From positions 1 through 14,351 of the forward strand of contig CADCUW010000368.1 of the NCBI GenBank assembly GCA_902805985.1: a stretch of 14,351 bases of DNA, written 5' to 3'. Source of the DNA: an uncultured Rubrobacteraceae bacterium (GTDB taxonomy: Bacteria > Actinomycetota > Rubrobacteria > Rubrobacterales > Rubrobacteraceae). Below, one piece after another: positions 7,012-14,286 of this stretch (position 1 is its first letter; every line of letters begins with the position of its first letter). The notes below the pieces were generated by a model. It saw only the letters and a program-made list of their open reading frames with translations. It was not told the origin of the DNA and ran no database searches. Both the position numbers and the translations under genes were made by a program.

Positions 7012-7483
7012 GGCTGCCTCGGAGCGGAGAAAGGTGGCACCGCGGCTCCTGATGCGCGCGATGAACGCGGTGCCGCAGATGGTGCTGCGCTCGCCGCTGC
7101 ACGGACTGATGAGCGGGAAGACCCTCCTCCTCGAATTCACCGGGCGCCGGAGCGGCAGGCGTTACGTCACGCCCATGAGCTACGTGTGCGTCGGGGATGA
7201 GATCCTTATGTCAACAGGGGCGCCGTGGTGGAGGAACCTCGCCGGCGGCGTGCCGGTGGGGATGAGGGTGCGCGGCGAGATCCGCTCCGGCGTGGCGGAG
7301 GCGGTTGCGGACGAAGAGGGCGCCGCGGAGGTCTTGAAGACCATACTGCACCAATACCCTGAGTACCGCCGGTTCGTGGGCGTAGCGGTGGACGAGGATG
7401 GACGGCTGGACGAAGAGACGATCCTCGGCGCCGTACGCAAGGGCAGGGTCGGCATCCGGGTTCGGTTGAATGGCGCCGCTTGA
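7004..7483 (+). CDS. DUF385 / deazaflavin (F420)-dependent nitroreductase-family protein
   Basis: A 159-residue split beta-barrel protein of the DUF385 group (Ddn-like, F420H2-dependent quinone or nitro reductases). The block LLLEFTGRRSGRRYVTPMSYV at about 46-66 (given here as LLLEFTGRRSGRR and YVTPMSYV) is the family's cofactor-side signature, followed by PWWRNLAGG. These enzymes reduce quinones, nitroaromatics or similar compounds with F420H2, although some members bind FMN or heme. The ATG overlaps the end of the preceding membrane-protein gene by 8 nt. A second member of the same family lies at 10991-11464, at the other end of the ABC transporter genes. The family call is solid; cofactor and substrate are inference. 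Confidence 0.88.
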   Translation: MAEAASERRKVAPRLLMRAMNAVPQMVLRSPLHGLMSGKTLLLEFTGRRSGRRYVTPMSYVCVGDEILMSTGAPWWRNLAGGVPVGMRVRGEIRSGVAEAVADEEGAAEVLKTILHQYPEYRRFVGVAVDEDGRLDEETILGAVRKGRVGIRVRLNGAA

Positions 7484-7533
7484 AGAGCCGAAGGTGGCCC
7501 CGCTTACGGACTTCTGGTGCTGCGGGATCGAGA

Positions 7534-7560
7534 CTCTGTACCGACGGCCAGGGTATAGAC
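7534..7560. promoter_or_regulatory. Imperfect inverted repeat before the SDR gene, possible operator/promoter
   Basis: CTCTGTACC (7534-7542) and GGTATAGAC (7552-7560) pair at 7 of 9 positions with a 9-nt spacer. They lie in the 117-nt gap before the dehydrogenase, the largest gap inside the operon. The right arm contains a TATAGA that could serve as -10. This suggests an internal, separately regulated promoter, but no good -35 is visible. Confidence 0.3.
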
Positions 7561-7600
7561 TCTGGACGTCCGCAGAATTTCGATACGAAGAGGAGCGGTT

Positions 7601-8461
7601 TTGGCTGACCCCGGCATGAATGGGAAGGTCGCGCTGGTTACGGGCGGGACCTCCGGCATAGGGAAGGCGACGGCGATGGCGCTGGCGGCGATGGGGGCCG
7701 ACGTCGTCGTGGCGGGGCGCGACCCGGAGCGGGGCGAGAAGGCGGCGGCCGAGATACGGACCCGGACCGGCGGACGCGTGGACCTCGCGCTCGCGGACCT
7801 CGCCTCGCAGGCGGAGGTGCGCAATCTGGCAGAGGAGTTCCGCCGTCGCTACGACAGGCTCGACGTGCTCGTCAACAACGCGGGGCTCGTGCAGAGCACG
7901 AGGACAGAGACCCCGGACGGCCTCGAATCTACCTTCGCCATAAACCACCTGGCGCCGTTCCTGCTCACGGACCTGTTGCTGGATCTGCTGAAACAGAGCG
8001 CGCCGAGCAGGGTCGTCACCGTCTCCTCGGAGGCCGAGCGGTGGGGCAACATCGACTTCGACGACCTGCAATCCAAGAAAAATTACATGGGCTTCCCGGT
8101 CTACGGGATGACCAAGCTCGCCAACATCATGTTCACCTACGAGCTCGCGGAGAGGCTGAAGGGGACGGGTGTCACGGCCACCTGCATGCACCCGGGGGCC
8201 GTCAACACCAGGTTCGGCACGAACAACTCCGGGCCGATGACGACTTTGTTCCGGCTCTTCAAGCCGTTTATGAGGAGTCCGGAGCAGGGAGCCGACACCG
8301 TGGTCTGGCTCGCCTCCTCGCCCGACGTGGAGGGTATCAGCGGCCGGTACTACGGAGATCGCAAGGCCATCGAGCCGAAGAAGATCGCCAACGACCCGTC
8401 TGCCCGCCGCAGGCTGTGGGAGGAGAGCGAGAGGCTGACGGGCCTCGGGGTGAGGGCGTAG
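7601..8461 (+). CDS. Short-chain dehydrogenase/reductase (SDR)
   Basis: A 286-residue classical SDR, resembling retinol-dehydrogenase-like and related oxidoreductases. The Rossmann motif TGGTSGIGKA is near residue 15, and the Arg in AGRDPERG just after the second strand suggests NADP(H). NNAG is at about 91-94, the catalytic Ser lies in VVTVSSEAERWG, and the catalytic pair is in YGMTK. The C-terminal part (MRSPEQGADTVVWLASSPDVEGISGRYY, here split as MRSPEQGADTVV and WLASSPDVEGISGRYY) is typical of the same subgroup. The TTG start is chosen because GAGGAG lies 5 nt upstream; an ATG five codons later has no such site. Its TAG stop shares its G with the GTG of the ABC ATPase gene. It probably reduces or oxidises a carbonyl or alcohol in the detoxification operon; the substrate is unknown. 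Confidence 0.92.
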   Translation: MADPGMNGKVALVTGGTSGIGKATAMALAAMGADVVVAGRDPERGEKAAAEIRTRTGGRVDLALADLASQAEVRNLAEEFRRRYDRLDVLVNNAGLVQSTRTETPDGLESTFAINHLAPFLLTDLLLDLLKQSAPSRVVTVSSEAERWGNIDFDDLQSKKNYMGFPVYGMTKLANIMFTYELAERLKGTGVTATCMHPGAVNTRFGTNNSGPMTTLFRLFKPFMRSPEQGADTVVWLASSPDVEGISGRYYGDRKAIEPKKIANDPSARRRLWEESERLTGLGVRA

Positions 8462-9450
8462 TGGGGCGGGACCGCGGGATCATCGTCGAGGGGCTCGTCC
8501 GGGAGTTCAAGAAAGGGCCTCGGGCCGTAGACGGCATCGACCTGCGCGTCGAGCCTGGTGAGGTCTACGGCTTTCTCGGCCCGAACGGCGCCGGCAAGTC
8601 GACCACGGTCCTCATGCTCACGACGCTCTTGCCGCCCACCGGCGGCACGGCGAGGGTCGCCGGCTACGACATCGTCAAGGAGGGGCCGCAGGTTCGGGCC
8701 TCCATCGGGGCCGCGCTGCAGGAGGCGGCGCTGGACCCCTTCCTGACCGGCCGGGAGCACCTGAACCTTCAGGCCGCGTTGCACGGCATCTCGCGTTCCG
8801 AGCGCCGGAAGCGGGGGAACGCGCTGCTGGAGCGGGTCGGCTTGCAGGAGGCGGCCGACCGTAGGGTGCGGGGCTACTCCGGCGGCATGAAGCGCAGGCT
8901 CGATCTCGCGCTCGCGCTCGTTCACGAGCCCAGGATATTGTTCCTCGACGAGCCGACGACCGGGCTCGACCCGCAGAGCCGCAGCGCGCTGTGGAGCGAG
9001 GTCAGCCGGCTCGCCAGGGACGAGGGCGTGACGGTATTTTTGACGACACAGTACCTCGAAGAGGCCGACGTGTTGGCCGACCGGGTCGGGATCATCGACC
9101 GCGGCAGGATCGTGGCCGAGGACACGCCCGAGGCGCTCAAGGCCGAGATCGGACGCCCCAGCGTCGAGGCGACGCCCGCGGGCCCCGACGAGCGCGACGC
9201 GGTGGTCGCCGTGCTCGGCCGGTTCGGGGAGGAGCTCCCGTCCCAGCCCGGCACGGTGGCCGTCCGCCTCTCCGGCGGCGCCTCGGGCCTGGCCGACGTC
9301 GTGCGCGCCCTGGACGCTGAGAACCTCAAAGTCTCGAACCTCCGCCTGGAGGAACCGAGCCTCGACGACGTCTTCCTCGCCAAGACCGGCCGCTCGCTCG
9401 AAGGGGCGGGGGACAGGGACGAGAACCAGGCCGAGGAGGCCCAGGCGTGA
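8461..9450 (+). CDS. DrrA-type ABC transporter ATP-binding protein
   Basis: A 329-residue ATPase of the drug-resistance (DrrA/CcmA-like) ABC exporter group. Walker A is GPNGAGKST (40-48), the signature is YSGGMKRR (139-146), Walker B is ILFLDEP (159-165), and the H-loop position carries Gln in TTQYLEEAD, as is usual for DrrA. The last roughly 100 residues hold the family's accessory domain, ending in LRLEEPSLDDVFLAKTGRS. It powers export by the two following ABC-2 permeases. The GTG start overlaps the SDR stop by one base and the TGA stop overlaps the next GTG by four bases, so the three reading frames are coupled. Confidence 0.93.
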   Translation: MGRDRGIIVEGLVREFKKGPRAVDGIDLRVEPGEVYGFLGPNGAGKSTTVLMLTTLLPPTGGTARVAGYDIVKEGPQVRASIGAALQEAALDPFLTGREHLNLQAALHGISRSERRKRGNALLERVGLQEAADRRVRGYSGGMKRRLDLALALVHEPRILFLDEPTTGLDPQSRSALWSEVSRLARDEGVTVFLTTQYLEEADVLADRVGIIDRGRIVAEDTPEALKAEIGRPSVEATPAGPDERDAVVAVLGRFGEELPSQPGTVAVRLSGGASGLADVVRALDAENLKVSNLRLEEPSLDDVFLAKTGRSLEGAGDRDENQAEEAQA

Positions 9451-10223
9451 CGGGCTCCTCGTTTCTCGTGCAGGTCGTGGCGCTCGCGCGCCGCTCGACG
9501 GTGCGGACGCTGCGCCAGCCGGCGGTGCTCGTCTCGGCGCTGCTCTTCCCGATGATGTTCTTCTCCATAAACGCCAGCGGCCTGGACGCGGCCTCGCGGT
9601 TGCCGGGGTTCCCGGATGCCCCGTACCTGGACTTCGCGTTCGCTTTTCCGCTCGTGCAGGCCTCGCTCTTCGGGGCGATCACGGCCGGCAGCGACCTCGC
9701 CCGCGACATCGAGAACGGCTTCTTCGACCGCCTCTCCCTCACCCCGATGCGCCCCGCCGCCCTCCTGAGCGGGATGCTCGCGGGCGTCGTGGCCCTCGGC
9801 CTCATCCAGGGCGTTGTCTTTCTCGCCTTCGGGCTCGTGATGGGCGTGAACATCAGCAGCGGCGTCCTCGGGATGGTCGTGATCGTGGCGCTCACGGTGC
9901 TCGTGGCCCTCGCCTTCGGCGGCCTCGGGGCGGTGCTCGCGATACGCACCGGATCGGTGGAGGCCGTCGAGAGCGCCTTTCCGCTCTTCTTCGTGGCGAT
10001 CTTCATGTCCTCGATCAACCTCCCGAGGAACCTCATAGAGCAGGACTGGTTTCGGTTTATAGCGACGATCAACCCGATAAGTTACCTGGTGGAGGGCATC
10101 CGGAGCCTCGTGATCACGGGCTGGGACGCCCAGGCGCTCCTGCTCGGCTTTGGCTGCGCGGCGGCCATCGTCGTGCTCGCCATCGGCGGGGCGGCGGCCT
10201 CGATGCGGACGAGGGTGGCCTAG
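9447..10223 (+). CDS. ABC-2 type (DrrB-like) permease, first subunit
   Basis: A 258-residue membrane protein with about six transmembrane segments. It starts with a cytoplasmic stretch (VVALARRSTVRTLRQPAVL), and a loop carries the ABC-2 signature DIENGFFDRLSLTPMRPAAL. The C-terminal half includes NPISYLVEGIRSLV, common in DrrB-like permeases. It should pair with the following permease as a heterodimeric channel driven by the upstream ATPase, exporting a hydrophobic drug, lipid or similar compound. GTGA overlap with the ATPase stop shows tight coupling. The substrate is not predictable. Confidence 0.9.
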   Translation: MTGSSFLVQVVALARRSTVRTLRQPAVLVSALLFPMMFFSINASGLDAASRLPGFPDAPYLDFAFAFPLVQASLFGAITAGSDLARDIENGFFDRLSLTPMRPAALLSGMLAGVVALGLIQGVVFLAFGLVMGVNISSGVLGMVVIVALTVLVALAFGGLGAVLAIRTGSVEAVESAFPLFFVAIFMSSINLPRNLIEQDWFRFIATINPISYLVEGIRSLVITGWDAQALLLGFGCAAAIVVLAIGGAAASMRTRVA

Positions 10224-10224
10224 G

Positions 10225-10989
10225 ATGGGGAGCTTCTTCCAGGTCGCGTGGGCCGTCGCCGGCCGGCAGACGTACAAGTACTTCACCAACCCGGCGTTCC
10301 TGGCGCCGGCGCTCTTCCCCTTGTTCTTCTTCATCGCGTTCGCGGGCGGGCTCACGAGGGTTGGGGACATCCCCGGCTTCAACTACGCGGCGGGCTACAT
10401 CGCGTTCCAGTACGTCTGGGCGCTGTTGCAGGCCGTCACGATGGGCGGGGCCTTCACGGGGTTCTCCATAGCCAGCGACTTCGAGAACGGCTTCGCGAGG
10501 AGGCTCATGCTCGCGGCTTCCAACCGGTACGGGATCATCCTGGGCTACACCATGGCTTCTCTGGTGCGGGCCTTCATGACGGGTACGCTCGTGACCGCGC
10601 TCGCGCTCGCGACCGGCATGCCCATAACCGGCGGCTTCGACTTCTTCGGCCTCATAGCCCTGGCCGTCCTGGCGAACATCGCGGCCACGCTCTTCGGGGC
10701 CGGCATCGCGATGATGCTGCGCACCCAGCAGGCCGGGCCGGTGATACGGACCCCGATCTTCCTCGTCCTCTTCCTGGCCCCCGTCTTCGTCCCGCTGAAC
10801 TTGCTTACGGGTTGGATCGAGACGGTCGCCCGCCTCAACCCGTTCACCGCCATCCTCGACGCCGCCCGCGGCTATCTGGCCGGCAACCCGCAGAACGTCG
10901 TCCAGGCCTTTGCCGTGAGCGCGGCCCTGATCCTGATCCTCTCCCTCTGGGCCGTCTTCGGCCTCCGCCAGGCCGAGAAGGCGGGATGA
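10225..10989 (+). CDS. ABC-2 type (DrrB-like) permease, second subunit
   Basis: A 254-residue paralogue of the preceding permease, again with about six membrane segments. The loop SDFENGFARRLMLAASNR matches the DIENGFFDRLSLTPMR region of subunit one, and LNPFTAILDAARGYL matches NPISYLVEGIRSLV. The ATG lies one base after the first permease's TAG, so expression is coupled. Two different permease genes imply a heterodimer rather than a DrrB homodimer. It ends in TGA just before the TTG of the second DUF385 gene. Confidence 0.9.
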   Translation: MGSFFQVAWAVAGRQTYKYFTNPAFLAPALFPLFFFIAFAGGLTRVGDIPGFNYAAGYIAFQYVWALLQAVTMGGAFTGFSIASDFENGFARRLMLAASNRYGIILGYTMASLVRAFMTGTLVTALALATGMPITGGFDFFGLIALAVLANIAATLFGAGIAMMLRTQQAGPVIRTPIFLVLFLAPVFVPLNLLTGWIETVARLNPFTAILDAARGYLAGNPQNVVQAFAVSAALILILSLWAVFGLRQAEKAG

Positions 10990-10990
10990 A

Positions 10991-11464
10991 TTGGCCCGGG
11001 GCCGCCCCTACAACGTCGCCATCGCCACGGCCCAGAAGTGGGCCACGAAGCTCCACGCCTCCCTGTTCCGCGCCACTGACGGCAGGATCGGCAGCCGGAT
11101 GGTCGGCAGCCCCGTCCTCCTGCTCGTCACCACCGGCCGCAAGAGCGGAAAGGGGAGGACCACGCCCCTGCTCTACCTCGAAGACGGGGACCGCTACGTC
11201 ATCGTCGCCTCCAACGGCGGCGCCCCGAAGCACCCCGTCTGGTGGCTCAACCTCCGGGCCAACCCGGAGGCAACGGTCGAGCTCGGGGCCCGCAAACCCC
11301 GGGTCCGCGCCACGGAGGCGCGAGGCGAGGAGAAGCGGCGGCTGTGGAAGCGACTGGTCCAGATGTACGGCCCCTACGAGAGCTACCAGAGGAAAACGGA
11401 CCGTGAGATCCCCGTCGTCGTCCTCGACCCAATCCAACAAGCCAACCTGAAGCCTGAAACATGA
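10991..11464 (+). CDS. DUF385 / F420-dependent nitroreductase-family protein, second copy
   Basis: A 157-residue DUF385 (Ddn-like) protein. Core blocks are VGSPVLLLVTTGRKSGKGRTTPLLYLED (here VGSPVLLLVTTG, RKSGKGRTTPLLYLED), then SNGGAPKHPVWWLNLRANPEATVELG (SNGGAPKHPVWW, LNLRANPEATVELG), close to the M. tuberculosis Ddn pattern and more typical than the copy at 7004. It is expected to reduce quinones or nitro compounds with F420H2. The TTG start lies directly after the permease stop (TGA at 10987-10989), with GGCGGG upstream. An ATG at 10986 is in another frame and gives no family protein. It sits in the same run as the ABC exporter and the rhodanese, 22 nt downstream. Confidence 0.9.
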   Translation: MARGRPYNVAIATAQKWATKLHASLFRATDGRIGSRMVGSPVLLLVTTGRKSGKGRTTPLLYLEDGDRYVIVASNGGAPKHPVWWLNLRANPEATVELGARKPRVRATEARGEEKRRLWKRLVQMYGPYESYQRKTDREIPVVVLDPIQQANLKPET

Positions 11465-11472
11465 TGCCTAAA

Positions 11473-11480
11473 AGAGAGGA
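11473..11480 (+). promoter_or_regulatory. Ribosome binding site of the rhodanese selenoprotein gene
   Basis: AGAGAGGA lies 6 nt before the TTG at 11487 and decides this start; there is no ATG in a suitable position. It is the same box at the same distance as that of the peroxiredoxin gene at 128. Confidence 0.75.
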
Positions 11481-11486
11481 CCCAGC

Positions 11487-11804
11487 TTGAAGACCATCGA
11501 CCGCGAAGAGCTCAAGGCGAAGATAGACCGGGGGGAGGACTTCCTCCTGCTGGAGGTGCTCGGCGAGGCGTCGTACACCCGGGAACACCTGCCCGGTGCG
11601 GTGCGCTACGAGGGGCGGGATCAGGTCGAGGGCCTCGTCCAGGACAGGAGCGCCGAGATCGTCGCCTACTGCTCGAACTTCAACTGACACTCCTCGACGC
11701 GGGTCGTCCGTGAGCTGACGGCCGAGGGTTACGAGAACGCCTCCGACTACGAGGGCGGCAAGCAGGACTGGATCGAGGCAGGCCTCCCCACGGAGACCGC
11801 TTAG
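11487..11804 (+). CDS. Small rhodanese-like protein, candidate selenoprotein with in-frame UGA
   Basis: A 105-residue single-domain rhodanese if the TGA at 11685-11687 (codon 67) is read through as selenocysteine; otherwise it stops at 66 residues, inside the active-site loop. Before the TGA: LLLEVLGEASYTREHLPGA (typical DxR-less entry of the fold) and AEIVAYCSNFN, with Cys62 as the usual rhodanese nucleophile. After it: HSSTRVVRELTAEGYENASDYEGGKQDWIEAGLP (split as HSSTRVVRELTAEGY, ENASDYEGGKQDWIEAGLP), a textbook rhodanese C-terminus, ending in TAG. The loop is therefore YC-x4-U, where relatives known to me have YC-x4-C. C62 and U67 could form a selenenylsulfide, so the role may be redox or persulfide transfer. 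It is the last gene of the efflux/oxidoreductase run. Confidence 0.82.
11685..11714 (+). promoter_or_regulatory. Candidate bacterial SECIS element of the rhodanese gene
   Basis: After the TGA (11685-11687), CTC (11693-11695) and GACG (11696-11699) pair with CGTC (11705-11708) and GAG (11712-11714), leaving a CGT bulge (11709-11711) and apical loop CGGGT (11700-11704). The loop GGGU begins 16 nt after the first base of the UGA, nearer than in E. coli fdhF but within the range described for bacterial SECIS. Like the element at 269-304 it presents GGUC at or next to the loop and has a bulge ending in U on the 3' side. Confidence 0.6.
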
Positions 11805-11893
11805 TGGTCTGGTCCCGGTTTCTCTTCTTCACGATCTCTCTGCGGACACGGTCCTAGAGGTACGTGGGGACGTCGCGTGGCCGGGGTCTTGAG

Positions 11894-12598
11894 ATGATCG
11901 GGAACGGCCGCGCGGCGAAGGTCATAGAGGCGGAGGGGCTGACCAAGGTCTACGGTAGGGGAGAGGGCCGGGTCGAGGCCCTGGCCGGCGTGAGCCTGGA
12001 CGTCGAGCCCGGCGAGTGGGTCTCGGTGGTAGGGCCGTCCGGGAGCGGGAAGAGCACGCTGATGAACCTGCTCGGGCTGCTGGACCGGCCGACCTCGGGG
12101 AATTACGTGCTGGACGGGCGCGAGGTGTCCGGTCTCAGGGGCGGGGACTTAGCAAGGACGCGGCGGGACTTGATCGGGTTCGTCTTCCAGAGCTACAACC
12201 TCCTGCCCCGCCAGAGCGCCCGCAAGAACGTCGAGCTTCCCCTGGTCTACGCGGGGATGCGCGGGTCGGAGCGCAGGAAGCGGGCGCTCGAGGCGCTGGA
12301 GCAGGTCGAGCTCTCGGACCGGGCGGCCCACAAGCCGCCGGAGCTCTCGGGCGGGCAGAAGCAACGGGTCGCGATAGCGCGGGCGCTGGTGGGACGCCCG
12401 GCGATGCTTCTGGCCGACGAGCCGACAGGGAACCTCGACACGAGATCCGGGGCGGGGATCCTGGATCTCTTCGGGGAGCTGAACGCGGCCGGGGTGACGC
12501 TCATCGTGGTCACGCACGACCCCGAGGTCGCCGGCAGGGGGGACAGGATCGTGGACATCAGGGACGGCCTGGTGTTCGCCGACGAGCGGGCGGGGTGA
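11894..12598 (+). CDS. MacB/LolD-type ABC transporter ATP-binding protein
   Basis: A 234-residue ATPase of the MacB/LolD/FtsE group. Walker [10 protein letters not shown] (47-55), Q-loop [10 protein letters not shown], signature LSGGQKQR (151-158), Walker [13 protein letters not shown] (171-182), and H-loop His208 in VVTHD. It drives the FtsX-like permease encoded next, with a TGATG one-base overlap. The ATG at 11894 is preferred from the length of relatives, but a GTG at 11864 in the same frame, with AGAGG three bases upstream, would add ten residues. The gap of 89 nt from the rhodanese gene shows no clear promoter or terminator, so whether it belongs to the same transcript is open. Confidence 0.93.
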   Translation: MIGNGRAAKVIEAEGLTKVYGRGEGRVEALAGVSLDVEPGEWVSVVGPSGSGKSTLMNLLGLLDRPTSGNYVLDGREVSGLRGGDLARTRRDLIGFVFQSYNLLPRQSARKNVELPLVYAGMRGSERRKRALEALEQVELSDRAAHKPPELSGGQKQRVAIARALVGRPAMLLADEPTGNLDTRSGAGILDLFGELNAAGVTLIVVTHDPEVAGRGDRIVDIRDGLVFADERAG

Positions 12599-13998
12599 TG
12601 CGGGTACTCCGGATCGCCGGCATGGGCCTCTCCGGGCTGCTGGTCAACTGGGGGCGGACGGTACTGACCATGCTCGGCATCGTCATCGGGGTGGCCGCCG
12701 TCGTGCTGCTCGCCTCATTGGGAAACGGCATACAGCAGAGCATCTCCGGCCAGATAAACGACCTCGGACCGAACCTGATCACGGTCAGCCCCGGCACGAG
12801 CGGCGAGCAGGACGGGGGGGACAACGGCCCGTTCGGCGCAGCCGCCGCGAGCACCCTCACCCCCGACGACACGCGGCTCGTCGAGGATCTTCCCGGTGTG
12901 GCGGCGGCTTCCTCCAACGTCTCGACCGTGACGCAGGTGGGCCAGGAGAGCGTCTCGTTCAGCGGCGTGGACCCCTCGTACGACGAGGTCCGGGCCGTCG
13001 GACTCGCCGCCGGACGTTTCGTGGAAGGGCGCGGCGAGGTCGTGCTCTCCCAGGCCGACGCGAGGAGGCTCCTCGATTCGGGACCCGACGAGGCCGTCGG
13101 CGAGACCCTGTCCGTCGGGACCCCGCCCGAGGACGCACCAGAACAGGACCCCCAGCAGGGCCCCGCCCAGGCCCCGGACCGGCTCCCCGAACGGCTCCCC
13201 GAACGGCTCCCCGAACGGCTCCGCGAACAGATCCCCGAGCGGCTCCGCGAGGATGCCGCGCCCGAGCAGGCGCAGGAACCGAGGCAGGAGCCTACGCAGG
13301 AGCCTACGCAGGAGCCTGCGCCCGAGCCCGTCAGAGAATACGAGGTGGTCGGGGTGGCCGAGGCGTCCGACGTGGAGTTCGGCCCGCCGATCCCCGAGTC
13401 CTCCTACATGACGACCGGGGACGCGCTGGAGGTCTCCGGCGTCGAGACGGTGGGGCAGATCGTGGTCCAGGCCGAGGGCGCGGGGGACGTGGACCGGGCG
13501 GTGGATGGGATCGGGAGGGAGTTGCGGGAGGCCCACGACGGGGCTAAGGACTTCTCCGTGATCACGCAGAGGGAGTTGCTCTCGACGTTTACGGAGATCA
13601 CGGACCAGCTCAAGATCTTCCTCGCGGGTATCGCGGGCATCTCGCTGCTCGTCGGCGGCATAGGCGTCATGAACATCATGCTCGTCTCGGTGGCCGAGAG
13701 AACAAGGGAGATCGGCGTGCGCAAGGCCCTCGGTGCTACGAACGCGGACGTGCTCTTCCAGTTTCTACTGGAGGCGATCCTGCTCTCCCTGATCGGGGGC
13801 GTCATAGGCGTGGCCCTGGGTGTCGCAGGATCGGCGATCCTGCCCAAGATCCTGACCGACCTCCCCCCGGCCGTCGTAACGGCCAACGAGGTCGCGCTCG
13901 CCTTCGGGGTCTCCGCCCTGATAGGCGTCGTCTTCGGCGTCCTCCCCGCCTACCGCTCCGCCCGCCTCCAACCCGTCGAAGCCCTACGCAGGGAGTAA
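12598..13998 (+). CDS. MacB-like (FtsX-domain) ABC transporter permease
   Basis: A 466-residue permease of the MacB/FtsX type VII family. Four membrane segments: about 20-42, 340-364, 388-412 and 430-449. Between the first two lies a large extracytoplasmic MacB_PCD-like domain (43-335). The conserved cytoplasmic block [14 protein letters not shown] is at 367-380 and the C-terminus is the usual [13 protein letters not shown]. Such pumps move periplasmic or surface substrates mechanically (lipoproteins, peptides, macrolides). The oddity is an insert at about 176-246, rich in Pro, Glu, Gln and Arg, made of two 4-residue repeats: RLPE-type then QEPT-type. It interrupts the domain between LSVGTPPED and [10 protein letters not shown], and probably loops out as a charged, disordered or helical arm. 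Stop is TAA. Confidence 0.93.
   Translation: MRVLRIAGMGLSGLLVNWGRTVLTMLGIVIGVAAVVLLASLGNGIQQSISGQINDLGPNLITVSPGTSGEQDGGDNGPFGAAAASTLTPDDTRLVEDLPGVAAASSNVSTVTQVGQESVSFSGVDPSYDEVRAVGLAAGRFVEGRGEVVLSQADARRLLDSGPDEAVGETLSVGTPPEDAPEQDPQQGPAQAPDRLPERLPERLPERLREQIPERLREDAAPEQAQEPRQEPTQEPTQEPAPEPVREYEVVGVAEASDVEFGPPIPESSYMTTGDALEVSGVETVGQIVVQAEGAGDVDRAVDGIGRELREAHDGAKDFSVITQRELLSTFTEITDQLKIFLAGIAGISLLVGGIGVMNIMLVSVAERTREIGVRKALGATNADVLFQFLLEAILLSLIGGVIGVALGVAGSAILPKILTDLPPAVVTANEVALAFGVSALIGVVFGVLPAYRSARLQPVEALRRE
13180..13251 (+). repeat. Six tandem 12-bp repeats inside the MacB-like permease
   Basis: The unit CGGCTCCCCGAA is exact at 13180-13191, 13192-13203 and 13204-13215. Three diverged copies follow (CGGCTCCGCGAA, CAGATCCCCGAG, CGGCTCCGCGAG). 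Each encodes four residues of the type R-L-P-E, so gain or loss of a unit keeps the frame. Confidence 0.9.
13273..13320 (+). repeat. Four tandem 12-bp repeats inside the MacB-like permease
   Basis: CAGGAGCCTACG is exact at 13285-13296 and 13297-13308. The copy at 13309-13320 differs by one base, and a diverged copy (CAGGAACCGAGG) precedes at 13273-13284. The encoded unit is Q-E-P-T. It is a separate tract from the RLPE repeats, with the same 12-bp period. Confidence 0.88.
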
Positions 13999-14286
13999 GA
14001 TCAACGAACCGCGAGAGAGGCCGAGGTTTCCCGGCAACGTCCAGACCTCCCGAGAGGCAGCTCCCTACAAATGATCCCAAAACGAGACCCCGGAACATTC
14101 CCCCCCAACCCCCGTAGCGCGGGCGGGTTTGAAACCCGCCCGCGCACCCAAAGACCCGCCCCCACAGGAGAACGCGCGCCCGCCCTTGCGGGGAGAACCG
14201 TCTAGTGGCGGATCGGGTGCAGGGCGGAGAGCGGGGCACGGCGCTGGTGGGGCCGATGCCCGCTCCCGGGATGGAGACCCGGTAGC
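13999..14286. other. Noncoding stretch with GC palindromes
   Basis: No convincing gene lies between the MacB-like permease and the start at 14287. The stretch holds a 29-bp palindrome (14117-14145) and a small hairpin CCCGC/GCGGG (14179-14183 with 14188-14192). A weak GAGGT/ACCTC pairing (14023-14027 with 14045-14049) encloses CCCGGCAAC. No clear promoter was recognised. Confidence 0.6.
14117..14145. repeat. 29-bp palindrome, REP-like element or terminator hairpin
   Basis: GCGCGGGCGGGTTT (14117-14130) and AAACCCGCCCGCGC (14132-14145) are perfect 14-bp arms around one G. The core GGGCGGGTTTGAAACCCGCCC has the look of dispersed palindromes seen in many GC-rich genomes. It lies 118 nt after the permease stop. 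It may also end transcription, but there is no U-tract. Confidence 0.75.

Noticed and set aside
128..11804. Genome-wide reassignment of TGA to Cys or Trp
   Set aside because: At least seven genes in the window end naturally at TGA with coupled starts, so TGA is a normal stop here.
14011..14060. SAM-riboswitch-like fragment (AGAGAGGCCGAGG, then CCCGGCAAC)
   Set aside because: Only short words match; the multi-helix junction of SAM-I or SAM-IV cannot be drawn and the fragment does not sit directly before a gene.
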